Source: Panagrolaimus kolymaensis
Lineage: Eukaryota > Nematoda > Chromadorea > Rhabditida > Panagrolaimidae
Assembly (NCBI GenBank): GCA_028622995.1
Contig: JAJQJQ010000014.1
Span: forward strand, 124,001-188,000
Direction of reading: 5' to 3'
Length of the DNA: 64,000 nucleotides
Each line of letters begins with the position of its first letter. Position 1 is the stretch's first letter. The notes below the pieces were generated by a model. The model made no database searches and had not been told where the DNA came from. It saw only the letters and a list, made by a program, of their open reading frames with translations. Below, one piece after another: positions 47,113-59,868 of the stretch. A program made the position numbers and the translations under genes.

Positions 47113-47916
47113 AATAATATTTTTATTCTTTTAAAATCTCAAAACTAATGAATCAAAGTTTTTTTTTTGAGAAAATCTTAGGTTTTGGAAAAACCTTTTT
47201 AAACCCATTTTTTTCTTGGGCGTCTCCGGCCATTATTTTTCTTTGAAGTTTAAAAAAACAAAAACCAAAAAAAATGAAGTAAACAATAAATAATTAAATT
47301 TTTTGATCAAATTTCTGATTGTTTCAAAATCTTACACATTAATTATTTTTTAATCATCAAACCTTTTTTTCCCTGTCAACAAGCTCTATCTATTTATTTT
47401 TTTGTTCAATAATTACTCTTTCGGTGGTAAATAAAAGAAGACAACAGGTTTTTATTGTTCCAATTTTTTTGTTTTTGTAATTCTAGGATGATCATGAGAG
47501 AGCAACATACGTTTGTTTGTTTATCAAATTATCAATCGCCTTGGGCAATCCTGGGAACAAATTAATTTTATTCATTGTACTTCAGTTTAGTCAGATGTGT
47601 GACACCGCAATTAGAGAAACAAAAAAAATAAAAAAATAAAAATAATTACCTGATTTTTTTATTTTTTGAGAAATTTTAAAAAGTTCACGAAAACGTTTCA
47701 AAAAATAAACATTAAAATTGTGTTTTGCATTTTTTTTTCGCGAGCTTTTCCTTTCTTGCTCAAAGTTTTCAGGAAATGAAACAGTCTTCAAATTTTTGTT
47801 TGTAATTTTCCTACTCTTGATAGTTTATGAGAAATTATTAATTCTTTATTAAAATACACGTTTCTCTTTTTTTAAATATACAAAAATCATGAAAAAATTA
47901 ATAATATCTTGAAAAT
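47113..47916. other. Spacer between paired Gly-rich genes
   Basis: 804 bp of AT-rich DNA. It likely holds the promoter of the left gene and the 3' UTR of the right one. An ORF at 47591-47791 is Lys/Phe-rich and probably chance. Confidence 0.4.
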
Positions 47917-48198
47917 TTATTTTCTGCCAAAGGAAGGCCATTGTTGTTGTTGAAATCCAAAACCATTATTACCCCATCCATTTCCACCACCGCCGCCGCC
48001 ATAATAACCGCCACCGTAGCCATGGCCATGGTGATGATGTCTGAAAAACATAAACATTCGATTTTAGATTTTAAAAAAAATTATGTTTGTTTACTCATGA
48101 GAATGTGAATGCGAATGAGAGTGAGAATGATGTCCCATAATTGCAACGGCAAAAAATCCAATTAATAAGAAAAGTGACAATATTCTGATTTGAAACAT
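47917..48198 (-). CDS. Secreted His/Gly-rich peptide precursor 2, possible C-terminal amidation
   Basis: Exons 48095-48198 and 47917-48040 give 75 residues. A signal peptide (LSLFLLIGFFAVAIMG) precedes HHSHSHSHSHSHEHHHHGHG, an extreme run of alternating Ser-His then poly-His. A Gly/Asn stretch follows and the end is QQQQWPSFGRK. The final Gly-Arg-Lys matches the processing pattern of peptides amidated after Gly. The first exon is 104 nt, the same as in its neighbour, and the intron splits a Glu codon at the same place after the Ser-His run. The two are therefore tandem duplicates with diverged middles. The His density suggests metal binding or pH-dependent activity; this is inference. Confidence 0.72.
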
Positions 48199-48722
48199 AT
48201 TTATTTTTGTGAAGCTAAAAAGGAAAAATCAAAAGTGTTTTTGATATTCTTTAAGAAATTAAATAAATAAAAGCCACGTCTATCGTAATCGGAAGACATA
48301 AAGGAAAGAATTCGAATGTGAAATTTAAAAAAAAGCTTTGAAAACAAAAAGCGAAAGTAAAAACTTTAAAAAAAGCCAGAATCAGCAACTGGAAACCGTC
48401 GACTATAAACTAAAACCTCCGACCTTTCCAAATTATTTTTTTTTTCAATTTATAAACCCCACAAAAAATCTTTTATGATTTTTTATTTGACGAATAAATT
48501 TTTCCCTTTGAGCTCATTATTTCTTTTGATTTAGGTGAATTTTTATTTTTTCTTCTAAGTATTGGACCGCCTTAATTTTCTAATTATTAGTCAAAATAAA
48601 AAAAAAATAGTTTTGAAGCAGTTAATTAAAAAAAGACCTGGAACCTTTATTTTTCTAACTTTCAAATAATAAAAAATGTGTGACTGCAACGTCTGAGTAA
48701 ACTTTTCATTCATTCAATCTTC

Positions 48723-48742
48723 TTTTTTTTTTTTTTTTTTTT
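48723..48742 (+). repeat. T20 homopolymer
   Basis: Twenty consecutive T bases, the longest homopolymer I noticed in the window. Confidence 0.9.
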
Positions 48743-50328
48743 GCGAATTACGCAATTAGATGCAATAAAATCTTCAGCCGATAGATAGATAAGCTTCATC
48801 AAAAAAGGGAGAAAGCAGCAAAAAAATAATCACGTTTTCTTTTTTGATTGAAAGAAAGTAAAAGTTAAACAAATATAATTTTATTAAATCTTTCGATTGG
48901 CTTCATTCAAATCATCAAAAATTTATTAATAATTTTGACGGGTTATAATAATCTGAAAGAAAGCAAACAGAATCGGCGATAAATGTAAAAAGTTAATTCG
49001 AGCTTAAAAAGATGGGAAAATTAAATTTTGTGGATTAAAACTAAAGCAAACTTAAACCAAAAATTTTCAAACTTTATTTTTTACGATAGAGATTGTCTAA
49101 TCACAAAATTAATTTTCATAGTTTAATGAAAACAAAAAACAATAAAAAAAAACTTGTGGAAGTTTCAAAGAGACCTTCCTTCAAAATAGATAAAAAAAAA
49201 TTTTGCTTTCAGTAAAATACTTTTTATTTATTTGCTAATAGTTTTACTTTCTATTGTAATAATTTCTCGAGACATTTACATATAAAATTAAGTTTTCCGT
49301 TCCATTGTTTTTGAAAAAAACCAAACAAGAAATAAACAAAAATGGAGAGATTAATCCCTGTTTTTTTCAATGATACAAAGCGTTTAGATCTTGGAAAAAT
49401 TATTTTCTTCCAATAATATGCTTGCTTTTACTTGGAATAATTTTTTTCTTTCGATCAAATTCACCAATAAATAAAAATTCTTTGAAAAAACCATTTCCTA
49501 ATTTTTAGTTAATCCCTTGCAAATACATATAATATTTTACTTTAAAAAAAAGTTATTCATTAATTTTTAAAAAAAAATATGTATGTTAGCTCAATGAGGA
49601 TGACGATGCTGTTTGAGTAAACAATAAATACAACGACCATTTACTTTTTTTCTTCTTCTTCATCTCTTATTAAAGCTTTTACTATTAGAAACTAACAACA
49701 ACAACTTTGACATCATATTAACTTTTCAAATACACACACACTCTTGATTTTTTTTTGCATTTGACGCAAAAGTTTAATTTTTTGTTTAACAATAATTTTT
49801 TCTAAATTCGCAACATTGAGTGTTTTTTTACCTGAGAAAATGAAACTTTTTTTTTCAAGTTTTTTCTTATCTTGCTCGATGATTTCTAACTTAAAATATA
49901 AAAAAACAAGGACTTTATTTCGTTCTTTTTTAGTCCACATTTTTCGAGCTTCCGAAATCACACTTTTTTTAATGCCTGAGGCAAAAAAATTTAATATCAT
50001 CATCATCATCGTCATTAAAGTTTATATAATTTTTCAGTTTCAACAAAAAAAAGTAAAAACAAATATTTTTTATTTTCACTATTCCAAAGTTATAAAGAAA
50101 GCGTTGACCATAAATTGGAGCAGTAAAAACTTTTGATAACCATAAAACAGGCTGCTTCAAATTAAAAATTAAACAATAATATTTGTCTTTCATCGTTTTC
50201 GTCGAAGAAAACTAAAAAATATTTAAAATAAAAAAAAGTGGGATTTGTTTTTTTCTTCTTTCGTCGGAAAAAAAAACAAATGATTGATGCTTCATATTTG
50301 TTTGTCAGCTGATGATAGTATGTAAGTT

Positions 50329-50350
50329 CAAATATCCCTAAGGATATTTG
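50329..50350. repeat. Short perfect inverted repeat (9-bp stem)
   Basis: CAAATATCC, loop CTAA, GGATATTTG. It could form a small hairpin or be a dimeric protein site. No gene context supports a role. Confidence 0.5.
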
Positions 50351-52205
50351 GTTATTATTTTTTGGTTCAGACAGAGTGTCGTCGAAGAAGAGTGAAAATA
50401 TTATGTTTACAATAAAGTTTGCAGCAAAAAAAAGAGAGTAATATGAGAGTTCATTTTCGGTTCAAAGAAATGTGATTTTAGTTTTTTTGAACAAAAAAAA
50501 TATTACATTTTTAAAACAAAAACTGAAAGAAATTTTTTTTGTTCACAGTTGTTGGTGTTTGTTACAGTAGTAATACTTTTTGTTTTTCATTTCGGCAAGG
50601 GAAAAAGAGGAACTAAAATTTTTCTTATTAATTTTTACCCAAAAAATGTTACTATTACGCATAAATATTGCGGTTCACTGTATTTAATAAAATAATCTCT
50701 CCTTTATTTATGTGTCAATTTTTAATAATTTTATTTTGAAACACAAATAGACAAAATTATGAATCAATCGAAATAAAGGAAGTTAAATTTTTCTATTTTT
50801 ATTGAAAAAACATAGACACTTAAAATATTCATTTCCATTTATTTATGTTGTTTGTTTGTGCTTTTAATACTTTTTTAAAATGTGAATTCAATTTTTTTAC
50901 AATTTTTTACTATTTTTAGAAAAAAAATTTATGTTGTTGCTTGCTCACTTTCACGTTTTTTTATAAGTCAGTCTTTCTTTTTTTAAATGGTTTTGTTTTA
51001 AAAAGACATACAAGAAAAATCGGCGGCAACAGCATCGAGTTTTTTTTAACATTTGACTTTCGGTATTTAAAAAATAAATAAATGCAATAATATCCTTAAT
51101 CGACTGATTCAAAAACAAAAAAAATGTTTTTTATAAATAGGACGAGTAATGACTAATAATTATTTTTTTGAAGATTACTTTCTCTTCTTTTTTTATTTGC
51201 AAAAAAAAAAGAAGCCAGGCCAAGCCACAAAGAAAGAAAAAACAAGGAAGCTTATAGTCACAGTCGTTGCTTCCAATATAAACCAACCATCGACTTTTTC
51301 TTATATTTTGTGGTTCTTACTATTTTTAACTTTCCAAGTAAACTTTCTATTTTTAGAATTTTTTTGGAGCCATCTTAAAAGCAAGTAGCATCAATTCCCT
51401 ATACACAGTTAAAAAAAATTGGTTTTTTGTTTTTCTTTTTTTGGCTAAAAAAAGAGGCACACTTTATTACTTTTTTTTCTTCTTCTCTGCTAAAGCCATT
51501 GCGGCTTTTGCCGCTGTTGTTGCTACTTTTAGAAGCAGCAAAGGCAGCAAAAAAAGCTCATTAGAAGAAAAAACGAAAAAGAAACAATGAATAATTATAC
51601 CACACACAAGAAAAATGCATAACGAAAAATGTAAAAAAGTTAATCTATGGATAATTTCTCGTTCACTTTAATTACTTTGTTTACGGTTATCAAAAAAAAG
51701 AAGAAGACAAAAATATTAAAATAAAAATAGAAACAGTCAAAAAGGGAATGATAATGAATTTAATTACTTGCCATAAAAATCGTGATACAGTAAAACCGAT
51801 CAAAAAGAAAGAAAAAGTTAAAGTAATAATTTTTCGATTTTTTTGTTTAAAAAATGCTTCACCTTAAACTAATTTTTTAGAGGTTGATTTTTTTAAATTT
51901 AATCAAAAATCACGGAACTTTGACAATGGTTTGGAGTTATTCCATCTGGATTTTCTCAAACTACCGTAGCCTTTCAAAGTTTTTTTTGTTGCATGAAACT
52001 TTTAAAAATAAGTGAAATATTCAGGAATTTTTTTTTTTGATGACTTTGACTTTTGTTTTTTTTGCGTGAAAGTCTTCCAACTTTTTTTTAAAATAAAATA
52101 TACTAATTTATTTACACATCGAAGAAAAAATTCAAACAAAATAAAGACAAAAAAAACACGTAAAAGAAAACCACAAAACAAAAAATAAAAATAAATATTT
52201 GTATT

Positions 52206-54596
52206 TTAATAGAGATCTGCACCTTCGATACGGCAATCATATTCAAGAGCCTTTTGATATTTTATAACATAATTATTATTATTATTATTATTCTTTTCAC
52301 AACTGTTACTTAATTCTTTCGTTGGATGATTTTCATCACATTCATCATCATCAAATTCTTTTAAAATCCATCGATCCATAATACAATTATGAGATAAAGC
52401 ACAAATATATTTTATTTCAATTTCATGTAAATTTGGAAAATGTTTAAAAAATGTATAAAAATAATCATATGAAAATGGATTGGATGAATATATTCTAAGA
52501 ACCAATTTTTTAATATAACATAATTTTGGACTGAAAAAAAAAAGAAATATTACATTAAATTTAATTATAGTTATAGTTATATAAATGAATTAAAGTTCAA
52601 GTTCAAAAAATAAAAATAAAAGGGCTGCTTACTTTGGTAAATATCGAATATCTTTTAGTTCTTTATATGGCCATGTAAAGCATCCCTTTTCAAAGGATAT
52701 TATCAAACATGGAGTTTTAAATGGTGCAAGAATTAAGAAGCTCTGAAAAAACAATAAATATTTAGTAAAGATTTTATATTTTTAACGATATCGAATCTGA
52801 GCATCAAAGTTGCAGGGTTTTTTGTTAAAGAATTATGGTGACGAAAAAATAATTTTTCTTTTGATTTTAATTGTTTTTTTTTCTTCTTCTGTGCTTCAGA
52901 AAGGAGTCAGTTTTACGGTAGATAAAATTCATTAATTTTAAGTTGGTCCATCAAAAAATTTATCAAAAAAAGCTCAAAAGTTTACATAAAAGAATCTTGC
53001 GTGAAAATAACTCATTTTAAAAACCCTAAAATGAAAAACCCCACTCTTAAACCTCAAATTATTTGCTTCATAAAAATTGTTTTTATTGTCCTTCTTCGGC
53101 AGAAACATTCGAAAAACTACTTTAAATATTATTTTTCCACCAAAAATAAAAATAACACGCAATCACTTTCATTAAAATTAAAATTTTTTTATTGTGGGAA
53201 ACCCTTTTTAACAAAAAATGAAAAAATGCTTAAGTTGCATCTCTTTTTTTTTTTTTGCAAAAAAAAAAATACCCAAAAAAACATCCGATATCCAAAAATA
53301 GGTTTTTTTATTTTTCCTTTTTTCGTAAGACTTTAATTTTTAAGAAAACAAAGATTGACTTTCCTAATGAAAAAAAAAACAATAATAATAAAATGGACAG
53401 AGCATTTAATTTTATGCAGAAATTTTATTTTTTCTTCAGATTTCTTATTTTATTTTTTATACAAAAAAAATTGAGATTCGTCATTTTTAATTTTGATATG
53501 CAATAAATTTTTTTGATGAGCAGGCAAAAATATTGGAAAATAATGAAAATCCAAATAAATAAAGTTTGAAAATCAGAGAAAAAACTTACTTCAACATCAG
53601 CTGGATTGCAATCAGTGATTTCCACAAAATCTTTAGTTCCTAATTCGCATGAATCTGATGATAAAGGAGTTATTTTGGAAAATGTTTGCCAATAACAATC
53701 TGCTGCGAGGGAAAATGATTCAAGATCTAAAAGAAATAAATAATATTTGAATAAATTTAGAAGACTCAAATAAAAAAATGTTTGTAACAAAAACTTTCAA
53801 AGTTAAATAATTTTTTGTTTTTAAAGAAAAAATTTCAGATTCCAAGAGTTTTTGTTTAGACAAATAAAACAACTTACATTCATTTTCAGCTAAAGCTTTT
53901 AATAAAATTTCTGGTACATTATCTCGATAATTAAGGCTAAAGGATTTAACATTTCTTCCAACAATATCAAAAGTTTTTAATGGCAATAAAGTTCGTTGAG
54001 GATTAATTCGTAAAGCTTGTTTATTGGCCTATAAAAAAATTAAAAGAAAAATTATTCATTCATTTGATAATTCTCAAATATGGATGGTTTAATAATAACA
54101 GAAAAGACAGAAAGAAGATTTTCTTTGAAACGTAATAAAATAGAGTTTAAAAAGATTAAGAAAATGTCATGACTAATAATATGTTCTGGGGATGAGGTCA
54201 AATGACATAGAAAAAGGGCAATTCAAAAAAGAAATAAAACGAAAGGGAAAAATTTATTTAAAAATGCACCTTGAAAATATTAAAATAACCAAATATGTAT
54301 TACAGGGATGATTAAAAAAGGATCTCGAAATAAAAATTCTCAATTTTGCTTCAAGTCTCTATTTTTTTTTTAATTCAAGAAATTTTTAGCGGAATTCAAA
54401 ATTTTATTTTAAAAAAAATACTTACAAATCTAATAATAACATCATCATCCATAAAATCAACTTCTAAACTAACAGCTTTTTTCATAATATTAAAATATGC
54501 ATTTAATGCAGCTTTACTCGATAAAATAAATTTTGTTACGGTTTTATTATCATATTCATATTTTTTAAATAATTCAAATAATATTTCTTCTAACAT
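52206..54596 (-). CDS. Unrecognised nematode protein, F-box-like N-terminus
   Basis: Five exons join in frame: 54426-54596, 53878-54028, 53590-53726, 52633-52742 and 52206-52530, 297 residues. The start MLEEILFELFKKYEYDN, then ALNAYFNIMKK, resembles the opening helices of divergent F-box-like proteins in this window. Later segments (ESFSLAADCYW, PKLCYIKKLVLRIYS) look like leucine-rich repeat strands, as in F-box families with C-terminal LRRs. A coding (ATT)7 run gives seven Asn near the C-terminus, next to an acidic DDDECDE patch. I do not recognise a specific family. If F-box-like, it would be an SCF adaptor. The consistent splice phases make it a credible gene. Confidence 0.65.
52272..52292. 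repeat. (ATT)7 coding microsatellite
   Basis: Seven ATT units on the plus strand, read as seven Asn codons in the minus-strand gene. Confidence 0.85.
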
Positions 54597-57500
54597 TTTT
54601 CTTTTTTTTCAATGTCTCTCTGATTAATTAAAGTTGCATGGGTTTGAAAATGAACGTCTGAAAACAAAGGAAAATAAACTTTTTTTTGAAAATGAAAATG
54701 AACGTTTTACAAATCTGACGACGCCGTCAAGAAGAAACAAAAGATAGGTTAAAACGCGGAAGTTATTTGTCTTAGAAACATAATAAAAAAAAGTTTTTTT
54801 GTTCGTTCGTTAAACACGTGTTTAAATTAAACATTAATGAAAGCAAAAAGAAAAAGCTTTTGTCAAAAATTATTTTGCTGGGTGGGATGGATAAGAATAG
54901 GTTTTTTGATTTTGAGATCGAACATTGGAGCAAAAATAATTTTTTGGAGCTTAAAGATGTGGGAGGCAAAAAAATAAATTGTAACAATGGTGAAAAAAAA
55001 AGTTTGAAACTCAAAAAAATGATGGTACGGTAAAAAAAATATGTTTGCTTTTTATCATTTAAAAAGATTTTTGATTAAAAAAGTTTTGTATTGTAAAAGT
55101 TATAAATTTTACGCTTTCAAGAAAAAAACTTGGAATTTTGTTATCCGACGCCTATTTCCTTTCAAAAAAATTTTATAATAAAAAACTAAATGGAGAAGGA
55201 AAAATAAAAGTAATAAGTATGCTAATAAGAAGAAAAGAAAAAACGAGAAAAAGAAAGAGCTAAAATTTCTTTTTTTAGCTTTATATAAAGCAAAATTGCC
55301 GGAAAACTAAAAATAAACACAAAAAGGCGGAGCTCCTTTTTTTTCTTAAAGGGGCTCAGAAAAAAATAAATTCAACCAAGCAAGCAAGCAAGCACCAAAA
55401 GAAAGCAAGGAAGCACGTGTATGTTGTGTTCGCTTTTTATTTTTTTTTTCTCCTTGCAAAAAAAAAAAGAAAGGAAAAGCAGCGGTGGCGAAAAAAGGAA
55501 AAACACAGAAGCTGAAGCTGCTTCGAATTAAAGAAGAAGTGCCGAAGTTTCTTTTTCGTAGTTGACTGATTATAAAAAACATAAAAATAAAGGGATTTCT
55601 GTGATAAACAATAACAAAAACCAAATTATTTTGAACGTAAAATATTTCAGAAAATAAAGCATTGTTTTTTTGTGTTCTTCGAAAATAAAAAACAAAAGAA
55701 TTTGATAAAAAACAAATCAAAACAAAACAAAAAAAATTTTTGGGGAAGCTTTTTGACTTAGATTTGATTTGTCCAATGGAACGAATGATGGAATGAAGAA
55801 TGGTTGGGGGCGCTTATAAATAAAATCATTTTGAGGAGAAAGGTTAAAGGATTAAAAATATTTATGATAAGAGTCAAACAACCGAGCGAAATAGAAAAAT
55901 GTGAACACAAAATTTTTAAAGTCAAAATCTAACTCAATTCATTCAAATTTTTTATGGTTTAGCAAAAAAATTGATTGGCCAATAATCACACACAAAATCC
56001 AAAATCAAACCATTACAAAATACTATGTGTCTTCTTCCATCGCAAAAAAAATTATTGGCGACGTAATAAAAAATATGTTAACAATTTTTTTGTTTTTTAA
56101 AACTTAAAAATATGTATCAGACACATTTTTTCTTTTTTTTGGCGCACCTATTTCATCCTTCTTTTTTTCTTTTTAGTTGCAATTTGGATTTTCACCCTCA
56201 TTTTTTTTATCAGAAAAATTTTTAAATTAAGTATTTACTTTTTTAAGTACTTTGAAAAATTAACAAAAAAAAATCACCAAGTTTCAAAGGTTACAAAATT
56301 TTGTCTTGCGCTCCTGCCTTTTTTCAATTTGTACAGTATCATAAAAATTCAAAGTCTTAAAAAAATAAATAGTTTTTTCTTTTGGTCAAAATTGAAATAT
56401 TTTTGTTTAAATCTTGCTTTATTGAATCAAAAAAGAAGGAAATAAAAATAGTTTGTTTTTGAGATAGAAACAAATTCAAAATCAAAACAACAAAAAAAGC
56501 TGTTTGATTTTTTTTCGAAGAAAATTTTTTAAACAATTTTTTTGTAATAGTCTAAAGTATGTATGTATTTTTAGATTATCGGTCGACGAGGCTAGAAGTC
56601 AATTCGAATAAAAACTAAAACAACTTTGGAATAAACAACATGTTTTTTTTGTTTGTAAAAACTTTCTTGATAAGCATGTTTATTTTGGGCATAATAAAAA
56701 TTTGTTTTAACAAAAAAAGATAGTTACCACGAGTGTCTTTTACCACGAAAACGGAATCGATTTTTATTTTTGACAGAAAAACTAAATAAAAATTTTGAAC
56801 GTAATGATTGAAAAGTTATCAAATTAATGTGGCTCCTAAAAAAACCGATAAAAATGGTGATCTTTTGATATTTTTAAGTTTGGTCTCTTTTAAAACCAAA
56901 AATAATAAAGCATTCTTCCTCCTCCTTTTTCTTTTTAACAGCAGCTATTGATCACACTAAAGAAAGAAAGAAAGAAGAAAAATCTTAAAATTATTTTTAG
57001 AAACTATTGCGGCACACATCCATTCCCTTTCAAATTTTCATCGCCCTCCAAATTGTAAAAAATGTAAACAAAGTAGGCGGTGGTGAAGAAAATGAATTTT
57101 AAATATGTACTTCCTTATTAAAAAAAAAGGGAGACTATGAGAATCTCATAATGAAAAGTTCATTTTTTTATTAATGGTTCCATTTTAATTTATTTCTCAG
57201 GCTTTTTTTTTCTTATATTTTTACTTCAAAGAAAAGAATGAGTTTGACATTTTCAAGTTTGAAAAAAAGTAACAAAATTAAAAAATAAAAAGTAAGCTTT
57301 TCAGCGTTGTCTTTCAACTTAAAAACTTAACTAAAAGAAAAAAATATTTTTTGCGAGGTCAAACAAAAATATAAAACAAAAAATAAACGAGGAGGAAAAG
57401 GTTAAGTTTAAGTCACTCATTCACTATCATTCTTTTTTCTTTTTTCTTCTTCGATGTGAGCTAAACCTACCACCACCGCAACAAAAATAAAAAACGTGTG

Positions 57501-59485
57501 TGATTAAATGAATGAGCGGCGGCAGAGTGAGTGAATAATGTTGAATGTCAGTGGTGTGTATGTTTGTGTTGTGTTTGTAAATTCAATAGTTTCTTTTTTT
57601 AGATTTTTTTTTATTTGCGTGTGCGAGTCTCAATGTTTTAAAAAACACTAAAATAATGCTGGCTTGCTTGCTTAATTTTTTGATTTTTTATTTTACATAC
57701 TTTTCGTTCATTGCTCTTTTATTTAGTTGTTTGTTTTTTTTTTTTACATAAAAAAGGTGCATGTTTTTTTGGTTAGTTAGTTTGTTAGTTGGTTGATAAT
57801 AAAAAAATTTTTATGGTTTTATTTTTAGTAACAAAATTTTTTTTGTTGATTTTTATTATTTTTTTGTTTTATGTAAGCACTGATTATAGCTACAAAACAC
57901 ACAGATGAGAAAGATGGAAGAGAGGTTAAGCAACGATAGCTCTATGACAATGGTTGTAAAGTCAAAAAAATAAAAACATAAATAGAAAAAAAAAGAATAA
58001 AAAGAGATGGTTGAAGTCGGTGATCAGCAACAAATACAAAAAAAAATTTAGACTACAAAAAAAATATTAAAATAGAAAAGAATAGTAAATATTAAAAGCT
58101 TTATTTGCCATCTCATTTCCATCGAATAATTTTTATTTCGTAAACAAAACAAAAAATATACGGTAGTTTTTTCGTAAAATATTAAGTCTTACAATGACGA
58201 TTAAATATGAAAAAAAAGTCCTGACAGAAATTTGTTTTTGGTTTATTTGAAACTGTTTCTTTTTCCAAGATTGAAACCCCAAAAAAGGAGGTGGAATTCT
58301 TGGAAGCAATTTAGTATTGTCGTCCTTATTTTTGCATAAATCTTTTCATTTTTGTTGTTATTCTATTTTTACAAAAAAATTTTTCAGTTCACCGAATTTT
58401 TCTGACCAATTTTGTGTAAACTTTGGAAAGTTGAAAGTTGAAAAAAAGCTTTTATTACTATAATAAATAAAAAAGAAATATTTTCGTCACGCTGCATTAG
58501 ACATTTTTCTCCAAAAAAACTAAAAAAAAAGCTAACTACAACAACGACAAACTTTTTATTTTATTTTCAGGCATCAACTTTTGCCAACTTTGTTTGAAGC
58601 CTCCCTCTCATTTTCATCACACGATCTCTGAACAGGCGCACAAAAAAATTAGGATGAAAATGAAAAAAGAGAGAAGCATGAATAAAAAAAACGTGAAAAA
58701 AAAAATTCCCGAAAACAATGATAGCGACAAAGAAGAAGAGGGAAAAAACAAAGTCAAAATAAAAAAAGGAAGGAAGACAGCAGCAGCAACAACAGCGTCA
58801 AAAAAATGCATAAACAATAAAAACACGAGTAAGAGAAAGAGAAAGAGAGAGGTTAAAAAAAATAAATCTATTTTTAGGATCATCGGTTTTCCTGAAGAAG
58901 AAAAAAAAATTCGAAATAAAAAGTTTTCCTCAAAATTTTTTTATGCAAAAAAAGTTTAAATAAAAGTTTTTTAAACTAAAACTAGAAAACTTTGTTTTGA
59001 CACAAACACACACGTTTTTGTTGCTGGATTGACTTTTATTGTTGCTTATGTTGATGCAAAAAAAAATTTATGTGCACATTCCCGAAAATATTAAAGTTTA
59101 ACGTCAGCTTTTAAAATACCATAAAACGGAAATATTATCACTCTCGTTTTTATGTTTAATAAAAAAAAAGTGAGGGCTTTTAGTTTTTTTTTTGCAACCC
59201 TTAAAAACTTATTACGCCATTTAAATATTCAAAAAAATAAATCATAAAACATAATCTTTGGAAGTTATTAACGCAAGGTTTGGTTTTTAAAAATTACATA
59301 AACAAAAAATATTGTGACTAAATCGAAACCAATAAAATATGGGATACAACGCTACAGTTAGAAAATACAAAATAAAGGGTGCTCAAAATTCCTATGTAAA
59401 AGCAAAGCACATACATATATGGAAAGATTTTTTAAAATTAAATTTACTGAATCCAAAAACTATTTATTGTCCATCAAGATTCTGG
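54597..59485. other. 4.9-kb gene-poor AT-rich stretch
   Basis: A/T-run dominated. It includes a (CAAG)4 microsatellite at 55377-55392. A Lys-rich ORF around 58571-58959 follows a good TTTTCAG site and starts with FCQLC, but it lacks an ATG near that point and has low-complexity composition, so I do not call it a gene. Nothing else recognised. Confidence 0.45.
55377..55392 (+). repeat. (CAAG)4 microsatellite
   Basis: Four perfect CAAG units within an AT-rich stretch. Confidence 0.85.
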
Positions 59486-59493
59486 GCAGCAGC

Positions 59494-59860
59494 CAGAGCT
59501 GTCGATTTTCGATTTTTCGATTTTTCGATTCGATTTTCGAGTCGATTTCGGTTCGATTTTCGATTTTCGGTGCACCGAATCGAATCGAAAAAATCGAAAA
59601 TTTCAATTTCGATTCGGTGCACCGAAAACCGAATCGAAAAATTTCGATTTTTTAACGTATTTTTCGATTTTCGATTCGATTTTCGAACAAAAAATTACCA
59701 AAATCGACTCGAAAATCGGTGGATTTTCGGTGCACCGAAAAATCGAATCGAAACTTTCGATTTTCGGTGCACCGAATCGAATCGAAAAATCGAAAATTTT
59801 GAGTTTCGATTCGGTGCACCGAAAATCGAATCGAAGAATTTCGGTGCACCGACAGCTCTG
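59494..59860. mobile_element. hAT-like foldback MITE with palindromic subrepeats
   Basis: A 367-bp element bounded by perfect 11-bp terminal inverted repeats, CAGAGCTGTCG at 59494-59504 and its complement at 59850-59860. The flanking 8 bp are GCAGCAGC (59486-59493) and ACAGCAGC (59861-59868), 7 of 8 identical, as expected for a slightly decayed hAT target-site duplication. hAT termini often begin CAG. The inside is built from TCGATT/AATCGA-type runs and six copies of the palindrome GGTGCACC, so it can fold extensively on itself. It encodes no transposase and is therefore non-autonomous. Its repeat unit lacks stops, which creates long spurious Arg/Phe/Ser-rich ORFs on both strands. Confidence 0.8.
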
Positions 59861-59868
59861 ACAGCAGC

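Larger units (their letters stand above)
48199..52205. other. 4-kb gene-poor AT-rich stretch
   Basis: Long A and T runs, including a T20 tract at 48723-48742, and many short Lys/Phe ORFs without coding character. A 9-bp inverted repeat hairpin lies at 50329-50350. No gene supported. Confidence 0.5.

Noticed and set aside
17365..58170. Recurring TACGGTAG-like octamers (for example near 17370, 51965, 52915, 58160)
   Set aside because: Only scattered partial matches without common flanks; not distinguishable from chance.
58571..58959. Lys-rich gene after a TTTTCAG site
   Set aside because: No nearby ATG, low-complexity composition and no splice partner; the FCQLC start alone is not enough.
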